64,000 bases of DNA from Emydura subglobosa. Taxonomy: Eukaryota; Chordata; Testudines; Chelidae. Below the pieces are notes generated by a model that worked only from the letters and a program-made list of their open reading frames with translations, was not told the DNA's origin and ran no database searches. How positions within the stretch are numbered: the first letter of the stretch is position 1; each line of letters begins with the position of its first letter. The position numbers and the translations under genes are program-made. The stretch is from positions 10,950,540 to 11,014,539 of the forward strand of contig ML680086.1 of assembly GCA_007922225.1 (NCBI GenBank), written 5' to 3'. Below, one piece after another: positions 25,440 to 37,521 of this stretch.

Positions 25440-27600
25440 GGTACAAATTACTTTCATTAAAAATAATGGTGGCTATCAACTTTTAATATATACATCTTTA
25501 ATTAAAGCAACAGTGAAAATAAAAAGTGCAACAGTGACAACATTCAAACAGCATTGGTTTTTTTTAGGGGAGCAGGGGGGGTGCTTAAAATTACAGAGAG
25601 GTAAACGACTTCTCTCCGGCTCTTCTTGTCCATGTGCGATTGAGTGTCTTGGATCAAAATTGTCAGGGGCTCCCAGGTGACAGTGTTCCTAGGGTGCAAA
25701 GGTTGGTTCTGAGAGGGGAATGGCACATGGAGCACTGCTGCAGGCGTACAATGGGGAGAAGCTGCTGCTGGTCCCAGTACCCAGAAACTGTCCAGAAACT
25801 GAAGGACATGGCGGGGTCCTGGATTAAAGGACTACATGGCCTGATGGCTGAGAATCAGGGGCGAGCTGGATAGTAATCCTTTCTACATCCCCTTAGAAAC
25901 AAAATTGAGCTATTTATTTCTTGCTCTTAGCTTCTGTTATAACTCCCCTGCAGACACGGAGAAAGTGCCGAGAACAACAGATAGGGTCCTGCAATAATTG
26001 TAAGCCACAACGTGCGTTACAAGGCATGTTGTACCTCAGCAAGGATCAGTACTTTTTGGGCCTTTACCAGGCATGCAGTGTAAATTTATACCTCATGGAA
26101 ACTATGAACACTAACCAAATTTCTTTTCCTGAAAGCACTGTCTGAATAAACTACTGATTTTTGCACAAATTAATGCTTTTGTTATTCAAATCTGCCTGCA
26201 GGCAGGGTAGAGAATGTAGCTGTGCCGTGCTGTTGGCCACCATTTTGAAACAGCGAAAAGGACAGGGGTTGACTGGTCTGAACAGATGAGAGAAGGGGAA
26301 AGGAAAACAGGCAGATGGGCAAGTGCCCTCTGTGCTGTGGTCCTATAAAGGATCAGTAACCATAGCTTTCACATATCACAGTGGCCTACTGCTCAGGCAG
26401 AACAGCCATCGTTTTAGGAAACATGTACAGGTGGGCTGAACACATGGCGCGGGCTGAGGGAGAGAGGCAGGGACGGGATATTTGGAAGGGCTCATAGCTC
26501 ACATCCGCCTACAATGCCTGCTGCCGTGGGGCATCCATAACCGAAGCCAGAAAGGCAGTACAGCACAATAATAATAAAGTGTATAGATAGGTACTTATGT
26601 GCTGAGGTTCCCTTCATGGGATCTGCCTCGTTGGTCCTGGTCTGGGTTAATGGCTGGAAATCAGGCTCAGCCCGTGCAGCGGTGGGCTGTGGGTTCTTTT
26701 GCAAAGGGCAGGACTGAGACTGGGTTTCCAGCTGGCCGTTGTTAGGGTTCTGAGTCTCCCCCAAAAATATCCTGTCTCTCAAGGGACAGCTCGTCTTCAG
26801 CATCCTCTTGCTCATCCTCCAATGGCTCTAGCCAGTCATTTTTGGCGAGGGCGAGAGTGCAAGTAGCAGGTTCTGAATGGTGTCTGATCTGGGGTGTACT
26901 ATTACTGTGTAGAATCCTGTCCAGTTCATTGAAAAAATGGACAGGTCATACGTCCCCAGCCAGATTGTCTCCTTTAGTTCCTCGTTTCAGTGTACTTTCA
27001 CCTGAGCTGCCTGCTCTTTATTGGGCATGGGTCAGTGTCCTGGTTGTGACCCCTCGTGGACATCTGCTTTGCAATATCCATAAAAGAGGTCTTTATTCCA
27101 ATGGCTGGCCACAGAAGCTTCCTGAACCGATGCTTCTCTCCAGATAGCGATGAAATCTGGGGTCTCAGCACTGCTCCAAGCATCTGTGCAAAGCATGTTG
27201 TGAGGTTTTCCTTGTATTGCAAGAATGCTAATATGTTGGGATCCAAAAGCAAATGGGCAAAATCTGGCTCCATGCCAGCTTTTAAAGGGGGGAAGGGTCA
27301 TCCTGGGAATGCAACAATGGAGCTGAGTGGGCCCACAGGTAAACAGACAGGCCAGCAATGGGTCGACCTGCAAGCACTGTGGGATACCCATTGGAAGCAT
27401 GCAAAAAGGGGGGCAAGGCAATTGCATCCACATGAAAAACAAATCAAACTAATTCAGTTTTGAGCAAATGTTGTCCACTTTGCAAGACGATTGCAGAGTT
27501 CACTATAAACATGGAGGTAGTGGACAGTGATGGATTGTGTCCTGCGTATACAAGCATTTTCAAATCTTGATCCAGTTTAAAACCCCAATGTAGACAAGCT
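25440..27600 (-). mobile_element. Decayed PIF/Harbinger-like element with Myb/SANT-like gene remnant
   Basis: Minus-strand fragments resemble the Myb/SANT-like DNA-binding protein encoded by Harbinger elements. It usually accompanies the transposase and helps it bind the ends. The Myb/SANT part is at about 27,190-26,998. It reads DFIAIW, then a His-Asn-Lys helix (NKDLF), then MDIAKQMSTRGHN and DTDPCPIKSRQL, split over two frames. An acidic, Gln/Pro-rich tail follows at 26,815-26,492 (GETQNPNNGQLETQSQ). The terminus aatgtagacaagct near 27,580 is transposon-like. The other end was not located, and a third minus-strand fragment lies at 25,735-25,544. Broken by frameshifts. Confidence 0.55.
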
Positions 27601-27630
27601 CAAAGTGAACTGCATATCAGTCACAGGTTC

Positions 27631-27684
27631 TCTGTCTGTCTCGGTCTCTCTCTCTCTCTCTCTCTTTTTTTTTTTTTTTTTTTT
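27631..27684. repeat. (CT)n followed by T-tract
   Basis: A tctctctct run passes directly into about 20 T residues. It lies just outside the putative end of the Harbinger-like remnant. Confidence 0.9.
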
Positions 27685-27689
27685 AAATA

Positions 27690-29068
27690 AAGGTTTCTAG
27701 TCAGGAGGATTATTGGCAACCTTATGTAAACTATGAAGGTGCATAGGTCCCTTATCTTCCAGGGGCCCAGCACCAACACAGCTGTACTTTGACAGGCAGA
27801 GCACTCCCTTCACTTCCAAGCTTATGGTTTTACCTGACTTCAGTGTCCATAGACTACAACCATCAATAAATTCCTTATTCCCTTTCCTACGCGACAGGCT
27901 TCAGGGGCTCTCCATGGCTTCCCACTCCATGCAGTGGAATCAGTGTCCACAAAGCCTCCAAAGTAGGTGAGCAGACATCTATCACTGCCTAATCCTGGTT
28001 TCATGTAGGTAGGATACTCTTGAGGGTATATATGTATGTCACAGGCATGCAGATTTGGGGGAACTGGACATCAGTGAAGGGGAGTTGGATGGGTCCCCAG
28101 GTGTTATGTTGCACAAGGACTGCAAAAACTAACCAAGCCCTCCTCATAAGAAAACTTATATTGTGCCAGCTAATCTAAGTTCTGCAGAACCTCTTAACTG
28201 AGAAGAGTTCAGGCAAAAATAAGACTATGAATTTTTAAACTTGCTTCACACATTCCACTCCACGCTGTAATAAATCCTACAAACCAATCCTTAAGTGACA
28301 TCCCCCAAAAGAAATAAATAAAATAAATTGAGTTTTGGAAGCCTGAAAGAAAAATCCTGGAACTTGAAGCTGACAGAACATAATTCCTTTGTTTTGCATG
28401 AAGTTAGATGTGTCACCTCATTGGGAATGCAGCATTTCCAGGATGGACTCTCAAGTGTGGTATGATTTAGCTGTGTAAGTGACTTTTCCACACCTGAGTG
28501 AAACTCTGTGTCTTCAGTTCATGGTGACGTGTGGGGACATCTCCTCTGAATTCAGTTTGTGTGCTCATCACCCCTCAATCCAAGTTTCAGGTTCCAGTGA
28601 ACCCATGAACTCAAATGTAGGAGATGGGCAAAACTTCAAAGCTTCACCTCGTTTCACAATGAAACCAGATGAATCCACGTGTTTTGCCATACAGTTAACA
28701 CTCACATATGAACCAGGCTGGGTTCCCTCACAAGGCTCAAGAGCCTTAGTGGCACTTTTGATTAATCTGAGTTGAGTTTGCAACATTCAAAAGCACAGGA
28801 TTTACAACATGTCTGAAAACAAAATGAGCTTCAGGTTTTATGGCAAATCACCCAAAAAGACTAGTTATTTTCCAAAGGACTGCCTTCCCTTTCCACGTAC
28901 AGGCTGGATCCCTCAGCTCAGTGGGCAGCAGGAGGTGCTGTCACAAGATGCTAGATAAAACTCAACATGACCCCAGAGATTTAGATCAGTTACAAATGTG
29001 CAGGTATCCACATCCCAAAGACCACCACAATTAGCACTAAGAGGTCTCTTGCTGATCACAGCAGAATG
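27690..29068. other. Intronic sequence, nothing recognised
   Basis: No exon, motif-bearing frame or assignable repeat is seen. Confidence 0.4.
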
Positions 29069-29076
29069 GACTAGGC

Positions 29077-29929
29077 CAGTGGTTTCCAACCTGTGACCCG
29101 GGGGCCAAAAGTGGCCAACAGGGTCTTTCAAAGTGGCTCCCACCAATCCCCTCCCTCTGGCTGCAGAAGGGAGCCACTGCCTAAAGACCCAGACAGAGAG
29201 AGTTGCTGTGGTGCTACAAGACCAGTGCAGGCTCCTCGCTGCAGTTAAGGGGATGGGAAATCAGCATTCCCCTCTCTCTGGCTGTAGCAGGGAGCACGGC
29301 AAAGCGCTCCACCTGGTTCCTTAGGTGCTGGGGTCCTTCCTGGAGCCAGAAGGAGGAGAGGGCTTATCTCCCGTCCCCGTGGCTGCAGAAGGGAGCCACT
29401 GCCTAGGGACCCAGGTGGAACGCACGGAGCTACAGAATGCATGTGGTTTCCCTGCTGCAGTCAGGGGGATGGAAGATCAGCAAGGAGGCTGCCTCCTTGC
29501 TGAATTCCTTCGTCTGGCTACAGTGAAGGGTGGTGGACAGTCTGCTGGGATAGCAGCCAGGACCCACCATGCTAGAGGAGGGGCAGAACTCTAAAAATCA
29601 GTGCCTTCCAGTTTGGCCTGTGCTTAGCAGGCCACCCACTGTGACTTAGCTGCCAGGCTATGTGCTTCAGTGTGTAGTGACAGTCACTCATCTACACTAG
29701 TGCTTTGTCTGTGAGTGTGTGACATACTGTGAGTAATTTGTAAGTGTAAAATAGTGAATGTAAAATTGAGCACAGTAGCATCAAAATGTTTAATTTAAAT
29801 ATGTAGTGGTTTGTAGTCCTTAATGGTATATACATCAGTACATTTTTTATGAGTTGATAAACTGGTGGTCCTTCAGGGTTGTAAAAATGATATTTGTGGC
29901 CCTCAAGTCAAAAAGATTGGGAACCACTG
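29077..29929. mobile_element. hAT-like nonautonomous element, 853 bp, with perfect 8-bp target duplication
   Basis: The left end CAGTGGTTTCCAACCTGTGA and the reverse complement of the right end, CAGTGGTTCCCAATCTTTTT, form a terminal inverted repeat. The flanks are identical 8-bp copies, GACTAGGC at 29,069-29,076 and 29,930-29,937, the length produced by hAT transposases. There is no transposase. The interior has a direct duplication about 222 bp apart: ggctgcagaagggagccact begins at 29,159 and again at 29,381, with similarity continuing through ggatggaagatcagca-type sequence. Confidence 0.9.
29159..29500 (+). repeat. Internal direct duplication of about 222-bp period inside the hAT-like element
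   Basis: The unit starting at 29,159 reads on through gcctaaagacccag to atgggaaatcagca. It recurs from 29,381 through gcctagggacccag to atggaagatcagca. A shorter third trace, tctggctgtagcagggagc, is at 29,277. The copies are diverged, so the duplication predates this insertion or is old. Confidence 0.75.
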
Positions 29930-30567
29930 GACTAGGCCATGGAGTCTGACTTACCCTCCCTTCCCTACGTGACACCCCCTTACAGGCCAGGATTGAGGCA
30001 CATTAACATAATAGAATGAGAAAACTTTGCCCGGCCATGCCTGTGCAACTAGCTGTTCTGTAGATAAAAGAAAAAGCTTCTGTCTCCAAACCTGTCAGTC
30101 CTACACCTTTTGTCAGTCTGAAATTTAATTAAGAAATGAAAACTCACTCACCTTTACTAGACATATTCTCACTCAGGGCATTTCTCCAAACTTCACTTTC
30201 TGGGTGAAACACCAGGGCACCGACTATCACCAAACACTTTGGAGGAGATTGATGTAATAGAGGGGGCAAATCAAGTAGATTTAGGGATACAAAGTAATGT
30301 CAATGCCAGCTGTAACTCAACAGCAAAGAATGATTACAAACTAATGAAACAGATCCACAACTTTTATTATACTGATTTGTTGTATGAGTTTTATATCTTG
30401 GGCTGTAAATTCCACATTTCATCTTGGCAAAGTAATGCTTTCAGCAGATAAGTATAGCTCTCTTTCTCACTTTCTACAAAGTACAAACTCATGCACACAC
30501 ACTTCATGTATATTGAATTTTAACACCACTTTATTATAAGTGTCATTTTCTTTGTTGGGCTCTCACC

Positions 30568-30579
30568 CCCCCCCCCCCT
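30568..30579. repeat. C-tract
   Basis: About a dozen C residues in a row in intronic sequence. Confidence 0.85.
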
Positions 30580-30862
30580 ACATAACTTCTGCCCCTGTGC
30601 TTCCAGTTACATTAAAACCCAGTATCATCACTCTCTTCACCATAACACCACATCTTTATAACACTTAACACTCAGGTCCTTACGACTAGGATCATAAAGA
30701 GTGAAGTGCACACACTGAAAGAGGGAGGTGATTAAAAATAACCAGTACGATATCAAAAGGCTCTGTGGGTTGGATTAACATCAGATAGCCACAGGTTCCA
30801 ATCCTGGAGCAGTAGGGTGGGGCTCAGCCTTATATTCTGCTAACGCAGGCAAATATCACCGA

Positions 30863-31137
30863 AGACTTGCCTACGTGAACAATTAGTCCATGGCAAGCCG
30901 GGGTGTGACTCTACCCCATAGTAGTCTGCCGGGCTCTATCTGTCCATGTGCACCCTGCAACATGCATTGTGGGCTTTGATCTAATCCCATTTCAAAAAGG
31001 ACTGAGTCAAAGCACATTAACGAACTGTTGACATGTGTCAGCAGGGTGCACACAGAGAGTTAGTTCCTAGCAGGCTAGTGCAGGGCAGACTCACACCCCA
31101 GCTTGTCATGGACTCAACGTTCATGTAGTCAAGCCCT
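30863..31137. mobile_element. Palindromic MITE, 275 bp
   Basis: Almost the whole element folds on itself. The left arm ttagtccatggcaagccggg pairs with the reverse complement of the right arm, ttgagtccatgacaagctgg, and pairing continues towards the centre near catttcaaaaagga. The ends read GACTTGCCTAC and GGCTTGACTAC. I recall similar palindromes with a GGCTTGTCTACAC terminus from turtle genomes. It has no coding capacity and no clear target duplication. Confidence 0.8.
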
Positions 31138-31139
31138 TA

Positions 31140-32150
31140 GTTAACTTCACCTCCATTCACAGAGCCACATTCTGGCCTCTTTTACATGGGTTTACAAGGT
31201 GGGAAAAGAATGCAGAGAGCCCTTCCCCCCACCTCTTGTGCTCTGTGAGCGATGATAGTCACCCCAAAAGAGACAGAGGCACGCCCTCCCTCCCATTCCC
31301 TGCAACAGCAAGTGGCAGACACTCAGACTGTACCTTTGTAAAGTGGGCAGAGGCCTCCAGCCTCGACTGCTGCATAGTCCTTGGACACATTCTGTGTACA
31401 GCCAATCAGAATAGGCAGCATTACTCCAGCTACTGCCACTAAGCAGGTGTCCCTCTAGATGTCCCGTGATGCAGCAATGACTGGTAAAGCTATAGTCCAT
31501 CCAACCAATAAAGTCTATTTTATAAAATGGAAAAACATCGGCCCCTTTTTCCAGAGTTACCCTGATTTGTATTGAAACACAAAAAGGCCAAGTGAGGCAA
31601 TCCCTGTGTCCTACACATGGCTTCTAAGAAATAACCCTCGAGAGTGACAAATGTTGAGTAAGAAAAAGATATTGTACACAAGTAGGAAGACTATCTCAAG
31701 GACCTATATTCACAGAGGGATCCCAGTGAGCTTTACAAACTGATTTACAAATGAAACAGGAATCCCTCTACCCATCACTGAAATGCAGCCACCTCATGAG
31801 GCAGAAAGTGGCATTTGTTTAATGGCACAACCCTGCAAGTTACAGAGCACCTTCAATACCACGCAGTACCTCACAGAATCAAGCCCAGCATAGTACAGCA
31901 AGACCACACAACAGCTTTGTTCACCAATGGAATATCATACAAAAGTTAAAACTACAGTGGATTTTTCAATAGGAAGAACAGAGTTATTCCTCACTGGAAT
32001 TTGGCCAGGTCACTGGTTAATCCCTTGATTATTTTGTGCTATGGAGATCTTTAAGGAATACAAATTGTATGGAGCTTACCCTAACCTGATTAAATATATC
32101 ACAACTTCCTCTGCTAGCAATAAAGACAATCTGCATGAGACTCCAACTAA
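31140..32150. other. Intronic sequence, nothing recognised
   Basis: Short GC-mixed frames at 31,190-31,500 on both strands show no domain. No assignable repeat. Confidence 0.35.
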
Positions 32151-32154
32151 ACAA

Positions 32155-32305
32155 AACATTTAAGCACATGTTCAAGTCCATTGTAATCCAACAAAGCATT
32201 TACACATATATATTTAATTCCCATTGAAGCCAAGGGGTTTTAAGTTCATGATTAAGTGCTTTGCTTAACAGGGACACGTGGCTGAATCAAGCCCATGCAG
32301 CATCT
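32155..32305. repeat. Palindromic amniote repeat
   Basis: The left arm with aagcacatgttcaagtcc and caaagcatttac pairs with the right arm ttcatgattaagtgctttgc around the centre ttcccattgaagccaagggg. It belongs to the group of palindromes centred on CATTGAAG-type sequence. Confidence 0.6.
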
Positions 32306-32319
32306 TTTCTATGTAGACA

Positions 32320-32480
32320 AAGGGCTTTGCTGTGGTGGGTAAGCAACACTATCCCCATTTTGCAGCTATGGAAACTGATGTAAAAAGCCAACCTTTATCC
32401 AAAAATCACACAGCAAGTCCATGGCAGAGCTAGAAAGAGAAACCAGTTCTCCTGACTCAGTCCGGAACCCTATCCTTCGG
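32320..32480 (+). repeat. MIR-like SINE
   Basis: The core order is visible: ccccattttgcagctatgg, gaaactgatg, aaatcacacagcaagtcc, atggcagagct, then ctcctgactcagt. It is an old copy. Confidence 0.75.
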
Positions 32481-32499
32481 CCCATATGCTGCCTGCCAT

Positions 32500-34770
32500 G
32501 CTGATGTCTGTTATCCAAAACCTCACTTACACATTCACTTTTTGTCCTCCTCTTATTTGTTTCAGATAAATGAGGTTTCCCTTTCCAGATGCACGGGCTG
32601 AAAATGAAACAGTGGCATTTCTAGGATCAAGCAAATTTGCAAGATTAGTCATAGTTTGCTAATCATCAAGTAATCTGATTGGCTGAACGTGTCCAAGTGC
32701 TTCATATACAATTACATTCTGATGCTGAGTTTGCTGATGGGATGGCAAAGTGCATACAAATGATCATTCCTGGGCATTGTCTGCTCAAAACAATGAAGCT
32801 GCTTGCTGTTTGTACAGCTGTGCCTCAAGTTATACCATCAAGCAGTCCCATATTTGGGTTCTCCTTGCCATAAGAAAGACTGAAAAAAACCTGGTCAGGG
32901 CAAGTGAAGGATTGAAATAGACTGTGTAATTTCCCAAACCCATTTTTCTATTTTTTAAATGTATACCTACATATTTCCCATCTAGCGATAATTCCCTAAA
33001 GTATAGGCTTGCTGGTTGCAAAGAGTTTGAAAACTGCTGCAAATCGGTCTGCTCAAATTCAGCTTTAAGTAACTGAAGGAAAGACAAAAAAAATTAAACA
33101 AAAATCTCCCCCACAAACACACCCTTGTCATAAATAGGCGGGCAAGAACTTCCTTCTCATGCCCAGTTAAAATCCCTATTTTAATGTTTTAAGTAATAGC
33201 AAGTAAATTCTCCCAAACTGCCTTTCCCAGCAAACAAGCGAGGTTGGCTTATGTTATATTCTAGCTAAGAAATGGTCAGCCTTGACAACTAGATAATATG
33301 AAGTGAAGAAAATAAATGTCTATACGCAAAATATTTGCTTGGGATTTAGTGGTTAAGAGCTGCCTCATATATTGGTATTTATAGCAAGATGGAACACATT
33401 TTCCTGAGTAGCTGCATGAAGGGAGACAAGGTTGAAGCCATGAATATTATTTAGCTGTTCACATGGTTTTAATTTTAATAAGAATACCCCTGCTGGTCCA
33501 GTCTTGATACAACAGCATCACTGTAGGAGAGAGAAATTAGGACAGGGGAAAATGCTTTATGTCAGCCATGCAAAGCTGTCATGAAAATATATGGACCCAG
33601 GCTCATCCATGCAGTCTGTGCTTCCTCACAAACTAGTGGAGAGTTCGGCAGAAATTGGAGAGTGATGCATAGGTCAGGGGACCCATGGTACCACAACTAG
33701 TCAGTTGGTTATGCTGATGGGAGAGGGGAATCCTGGGAAGCTTGGGAAAAGGATAGTCTCTGTGGATGATCTGAAATCCACAACACTGGTGTATCTGTTA
33801 GGGTTTTCCTGTAAAACAGAAGTGACCCCATTTTAAGGATGTTTTAGAAACAACTTGTAACTGCAAGGGTGGACCCCTGTAGGAGCTGCCAGCCAACTGA
33901 GCAAATGAAACATAGCAAACTGGGTGCGCAGGTGTACCACAGAGAGAGCCCCCAGACAGGCCTTTAACTCACCTCCACCTTCCCCAGCCATGAGCAGGGT
34001 AACTAGATACTCCTGAAAAACAGGAATTCCATGCTGAGAGCCATTCTGGCTTCTTAGATATGGTTGGGTTCTTTTTTAAACAAAGAAAAATTTTTTTTTT
34101 CATAAACCTGTTTCGGAGCTGTGCTGCTGTGGAAGGGGATGTGCCAACAACTTTTCACCTTACCCAAACTGCCCCCGACTCTCTGTCTAAACATTCTCCA
34201 CATACTCTCACATCCTTCAAGCCCTGAGATGTTCACTCTACTCCCTCAGATCCTAAATTTAGGGCAACATCTCACCCTCTGCTAACAAAGCTGACATTGT
34301 CTCTGTGTCGAGGACATATGTTCTTCCACTTAGTCTCCCCCATTCCACTATTATAATAGAAATATTTCAGCTGAAAGACATGATTTTTTTGCCTCATATT
34401 TCAGAGACCTTCTTTTACAAGTGGTGTTTTTCCCCAGAAGCCTTTCATTCCAACTCACAGAATATTTATGACTGTTACAGAAAGGCCAACAACAGACCCA
34501 GCTTGTAAAAGTTGTGCCAATCACACATATTGTATGGGTCTTTGTCTTCAAGGATTGTAACAATACAATACTAGGCTGTCCCCCAGAAGCAGTGTGCAAC
34601 TGCTCCACCTCACAGCTGCAGAAAATGGGCAAATGCTACTGCATTCTGGACACATGCAGCTAAAGCAGCAAGCCCAAGAACTTTGTCTGGTTTCCTTTAA
34701 CTTGGGGACAATGGGAAACAAAGAAAAACAGCTAAGATGCTGAAAAGCAGGAGAGCGCACATTGCCTGTA
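32500..34770. other. Intronic sequence, nothing recognised
   Basis: No exon or motif-bearing frame. Part of 33,790-34,030 may be an unassigned repeat. Confidence 0.35.
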
Positions 34771-35502
34771 TACATGAGACAAAATGGAAGGGGTCAAAAG
34801 CTATGAACTTTGGGGAGGGCTAAAGATGTGTCATCGTTCAGTAGCAAAGATGAATTGGTTAGGAATAATCATAGAAGAAACATTGCTGGATAAGATTATG
34901 GCTCTCCAGAGCAAGAGTGGCCAGCTGATGAAAATTAGAAGAGCACTGAGCAAAGACTAAATATTTACTATGATATGTGGATACACACCAGAGGCTGGGT
35001 ATACAATAGAGGAGAAAGAGGAATTTCAGATAGCAGTGGACCAAGTGATCAGTGAAGTATCACAAGCAGAGTGCCTGATTATTGGAGCAGATCTCAATGG
35101 ACATGTTGGAGAACACTGCAAGGGTTTTGACAACTGTCATGGAGGATGAGGCTTTGGAACCAGAAATGAAGCTGGTAAGGATATCTTAGAGTTAGACAGA
35201 GCTTATGCACTGATTGTTGCCCACAGATACTTTGTATAGAGGGAGAAGCATTCAATTACATAAAAGAGCAATGCCAACAGGTCCCACATTGACTACTTCT
35301 GACAGAAAGAAATGTAAAAAACATAAGACACAGTAAAATGATTCTGGGAGAGCAAATTGCAGAGCAACATTGATTGCTTGTAACGGACTTCTGTGTGAAC
35401 AAACTAGCAGAGGACAAAGACGAGTTGTGGAACAAAGGATAAAGTGGTGGAGCATCACATAGCAAAGTTGGTCTGGGATTTAAGGACGAGATTGTACGGA
35501 GG

Positions 35503-35802
35503 TTGGACAATGACAAAACCAACCATGATTTCACGAATGAGGCTTGGGAGAAAATATACAAATATATTATAGAAACTGCAAAAACTGTCTTTGGACTAAT
35601 GAAAGGAGAAAAATTCCCTGGCAAGTGTCTTGGTAGTGGTCCAAAAATAAAGAAGAACAAGGAGGAATACCTTAAACAACAAAAGAAAAATGAGGAAAGT
35701 TATGAGGTAAAGAAAAAGGCAAAGAGAGCGGTTGTGGAAGCCAAGTGTCAGGCAGTTAAAGTCTTATGTACAGAATTACTTGGGATGAAAGAGGAAAAAT
35801 GA
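35503..35802 (+). pseudogene. RTE LINE fragment between endonuclease and reverse transcriptase
   Basis: This open stretch of about 100 codons is very rich in Lys and Glu and contains NEAWEKIYKYIIETA and KTVFGLMKGEKFPGK. It is collinear with the linker between endonuclease and reverse transcriptase in RTE-type LINEs. The frame ends at a stop at 35,800-35,802. It is not an independent gene. Confidence 0.65.
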
Positions 35803-35914
35803 AATATACAGATTAGCCATGATCAGGCAAAGAAACGCCCAAGTCCTCAGTGCTGTGAAGTGTGTTAGAAACAAAAACAGAGAGTATTTGTGGAAGGCAG
35901 ATAAATCATTAGAA

Positions 35915-36177
35915 CAGCGGTTCTCAACCTTTTTTTCCCCGAGTACCACTCGGGAAAAAAAGGGGGGGGACTTGCGGCGGGGAGGGATTGGCGGCGGCGG
36001 GGAGAGACTTGCGGCGGCTTACATGAGGGAAACAATACCCGTCGCCAAAACCCTTCCGCCGTTTGCCCATTTTCGGCGGCAAGGTTTCACAAGGGCGGCT
36101 GGGAGGGCACTTCCGGCGGCAGATTCGGCGGCGCGGTACGGCTCGCGTACCACCCAGCCTTCTTGTGAGAACCGCTG
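35915..36177. mobile_element. hAT-like MITE, 263 bp, GC-rich, perfect 8-bp target duplication
   Basis: The terminal inverted repeat is CAGCGGTTCTCA at 35,915-35,926 and its exact reverse complement at 36,166-36,177. The flanking duplication CATTAGAA is identical on both sides (35,907-35,914 and 36,178-36,185). The interior is unusually GC-rich with repeated cggcgg units, unlike its surroundings, and has no transposase. It lies inside the RTE LINE, so it inserted after that element had settled. The intact duplication and ends suggest a fairly recent event. Confidence 0.95.
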
Positions 36178-36679
36178 CATTAGAAGATGCCAGTGTTTTT
36201 ATGAAAAACTGATCAATGAAGAGAATCCAGGGAAGCCACTGAATGTAAGCATGCTCAAGCAACAATACCACAAGTCCTATCACCATGGCGGAGACTCAGA
36301 CACTCACTAGAGATGATGAAATATGGGAAGGCAGTGGGACCACACTGTGTACCAATTGAGGGACTGGTGATGATGACAACCGTCTTCAAATTAATCCTCT
36401 GAACTGGAAAAATGACTGACCACTGGAGGAAGAGCACACTGGTCTTTATCATCAAGGATAAAGGGGAAATGCAAGAATGTAGTAATTAGTGAGCCATCAA
36501 GTTAATAAGTCACATGATGAAATGGCTGGAAAGAATTATCGAGCAAAGATTTGTGAGGAACCTGAGTGCCAACTAGGTAACAACCAGTTTGGGCTTATGC
36601 CAGGAAGATCAACAATGCATGCAGCATTTGCTGCCTGAATATTGCAGAAGTACAGGGAGGAACACCAGGTATTGCAATT

Positions 36680-37521
36680 AGTGTTTGTGGACTTAGAGAA
36701 GGCTCATGACAGAATACCTAGAGAACTGATATGATGGTGCCTGCAGTCATGCAATCTGCCAGAGACATTTATTCAGACTATTATGGACACATAGGAGGAT
36801 AGCACAACGATAGTGAGAGCAGCTATAACTATAGTGAGCCATTGACTTGAAGGTAGGTCTACATCAAGGAACAGTCTTAAGCCCATTCCTATTTATGATT
36901 GCAATGAATACCTTGACACAGGGGGTTAGGGGAAGTCTCCATGGACCATTTTTTGCCAATAACATTATGTTGTGCTATGAAGACAAATATGAACTGGAAA
37001 GGAATCCAGAATGGTGCAAGGCTGCATTAGAAGAAAACAATTTATTAATGAGCCAATAAAAGATGGAATACTTGCTACGCTTCATTAAGCAGGACAATGA
37101 GAAGCCAGTGAAGCTGGACGGTATAGAGTTAAAGTCTGTGCAACAATTCAATCACCTCAGTTTGGTGGTAGGCTATATGGAATGTGCATGCAGATGTTAG
37201 AAGTCTCATGAAGACGGCTTGGTGAAAATGGAGGAAGTTGATGGAGTTCTTTGCAATAGGAATATGCCAAGTAAACTAAGGAACAAGGAGTATAAGACCA
37301 TGATTAGGTCAGCCATGAGGTACAGGTCAGAATGCAGGCCAATGAGGAACAGAAAACCACAACTACTTTACACTGCCAAAATGAAAATACTCAGGTGGAT
37401 TCTGGGTAAGACAAGAGCTTATAGGCTATCCAGTGAAACCATACAAGCCATGATGCAGGTAGCCCCCATCATAGAAAAGATGAGGGAGTATCAATTGAGA
37501 TGGTTGGGTCATGAGAGATGA
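36680..37521 (+). pseudogene. RTE LINE reverse transcriptase and C-terminal fragments
   Basis: Reverse-transcriptase and C-terminal fragments are spread over several frames. The motif FVDLEKAHDR (block with the first catalytic Asp), LHQGTVLSPFLF and FANNIMLCYED are readable, followed by NMPSKLRNKEYKTMIRSAM and LRWILGKTRAYRL. FANN replaces the catalytic Asp pair. Multiple stops lie between the blocks, and no product is expected. Confidence 0.8.

Noticed and set aside
27056..27463. Plus-strand frame of 135 codons
   Set aside because: It is antisense to the Harbinger Myb-like remnant, whose motifs read on the minus strand.
35819..36310. Open frame of 163 codons that looks like a host gene
   Set aside because: It runs from decayed RTE LINE sequence into the hAT-like MITE and out again, so it is a chance join of two elements.
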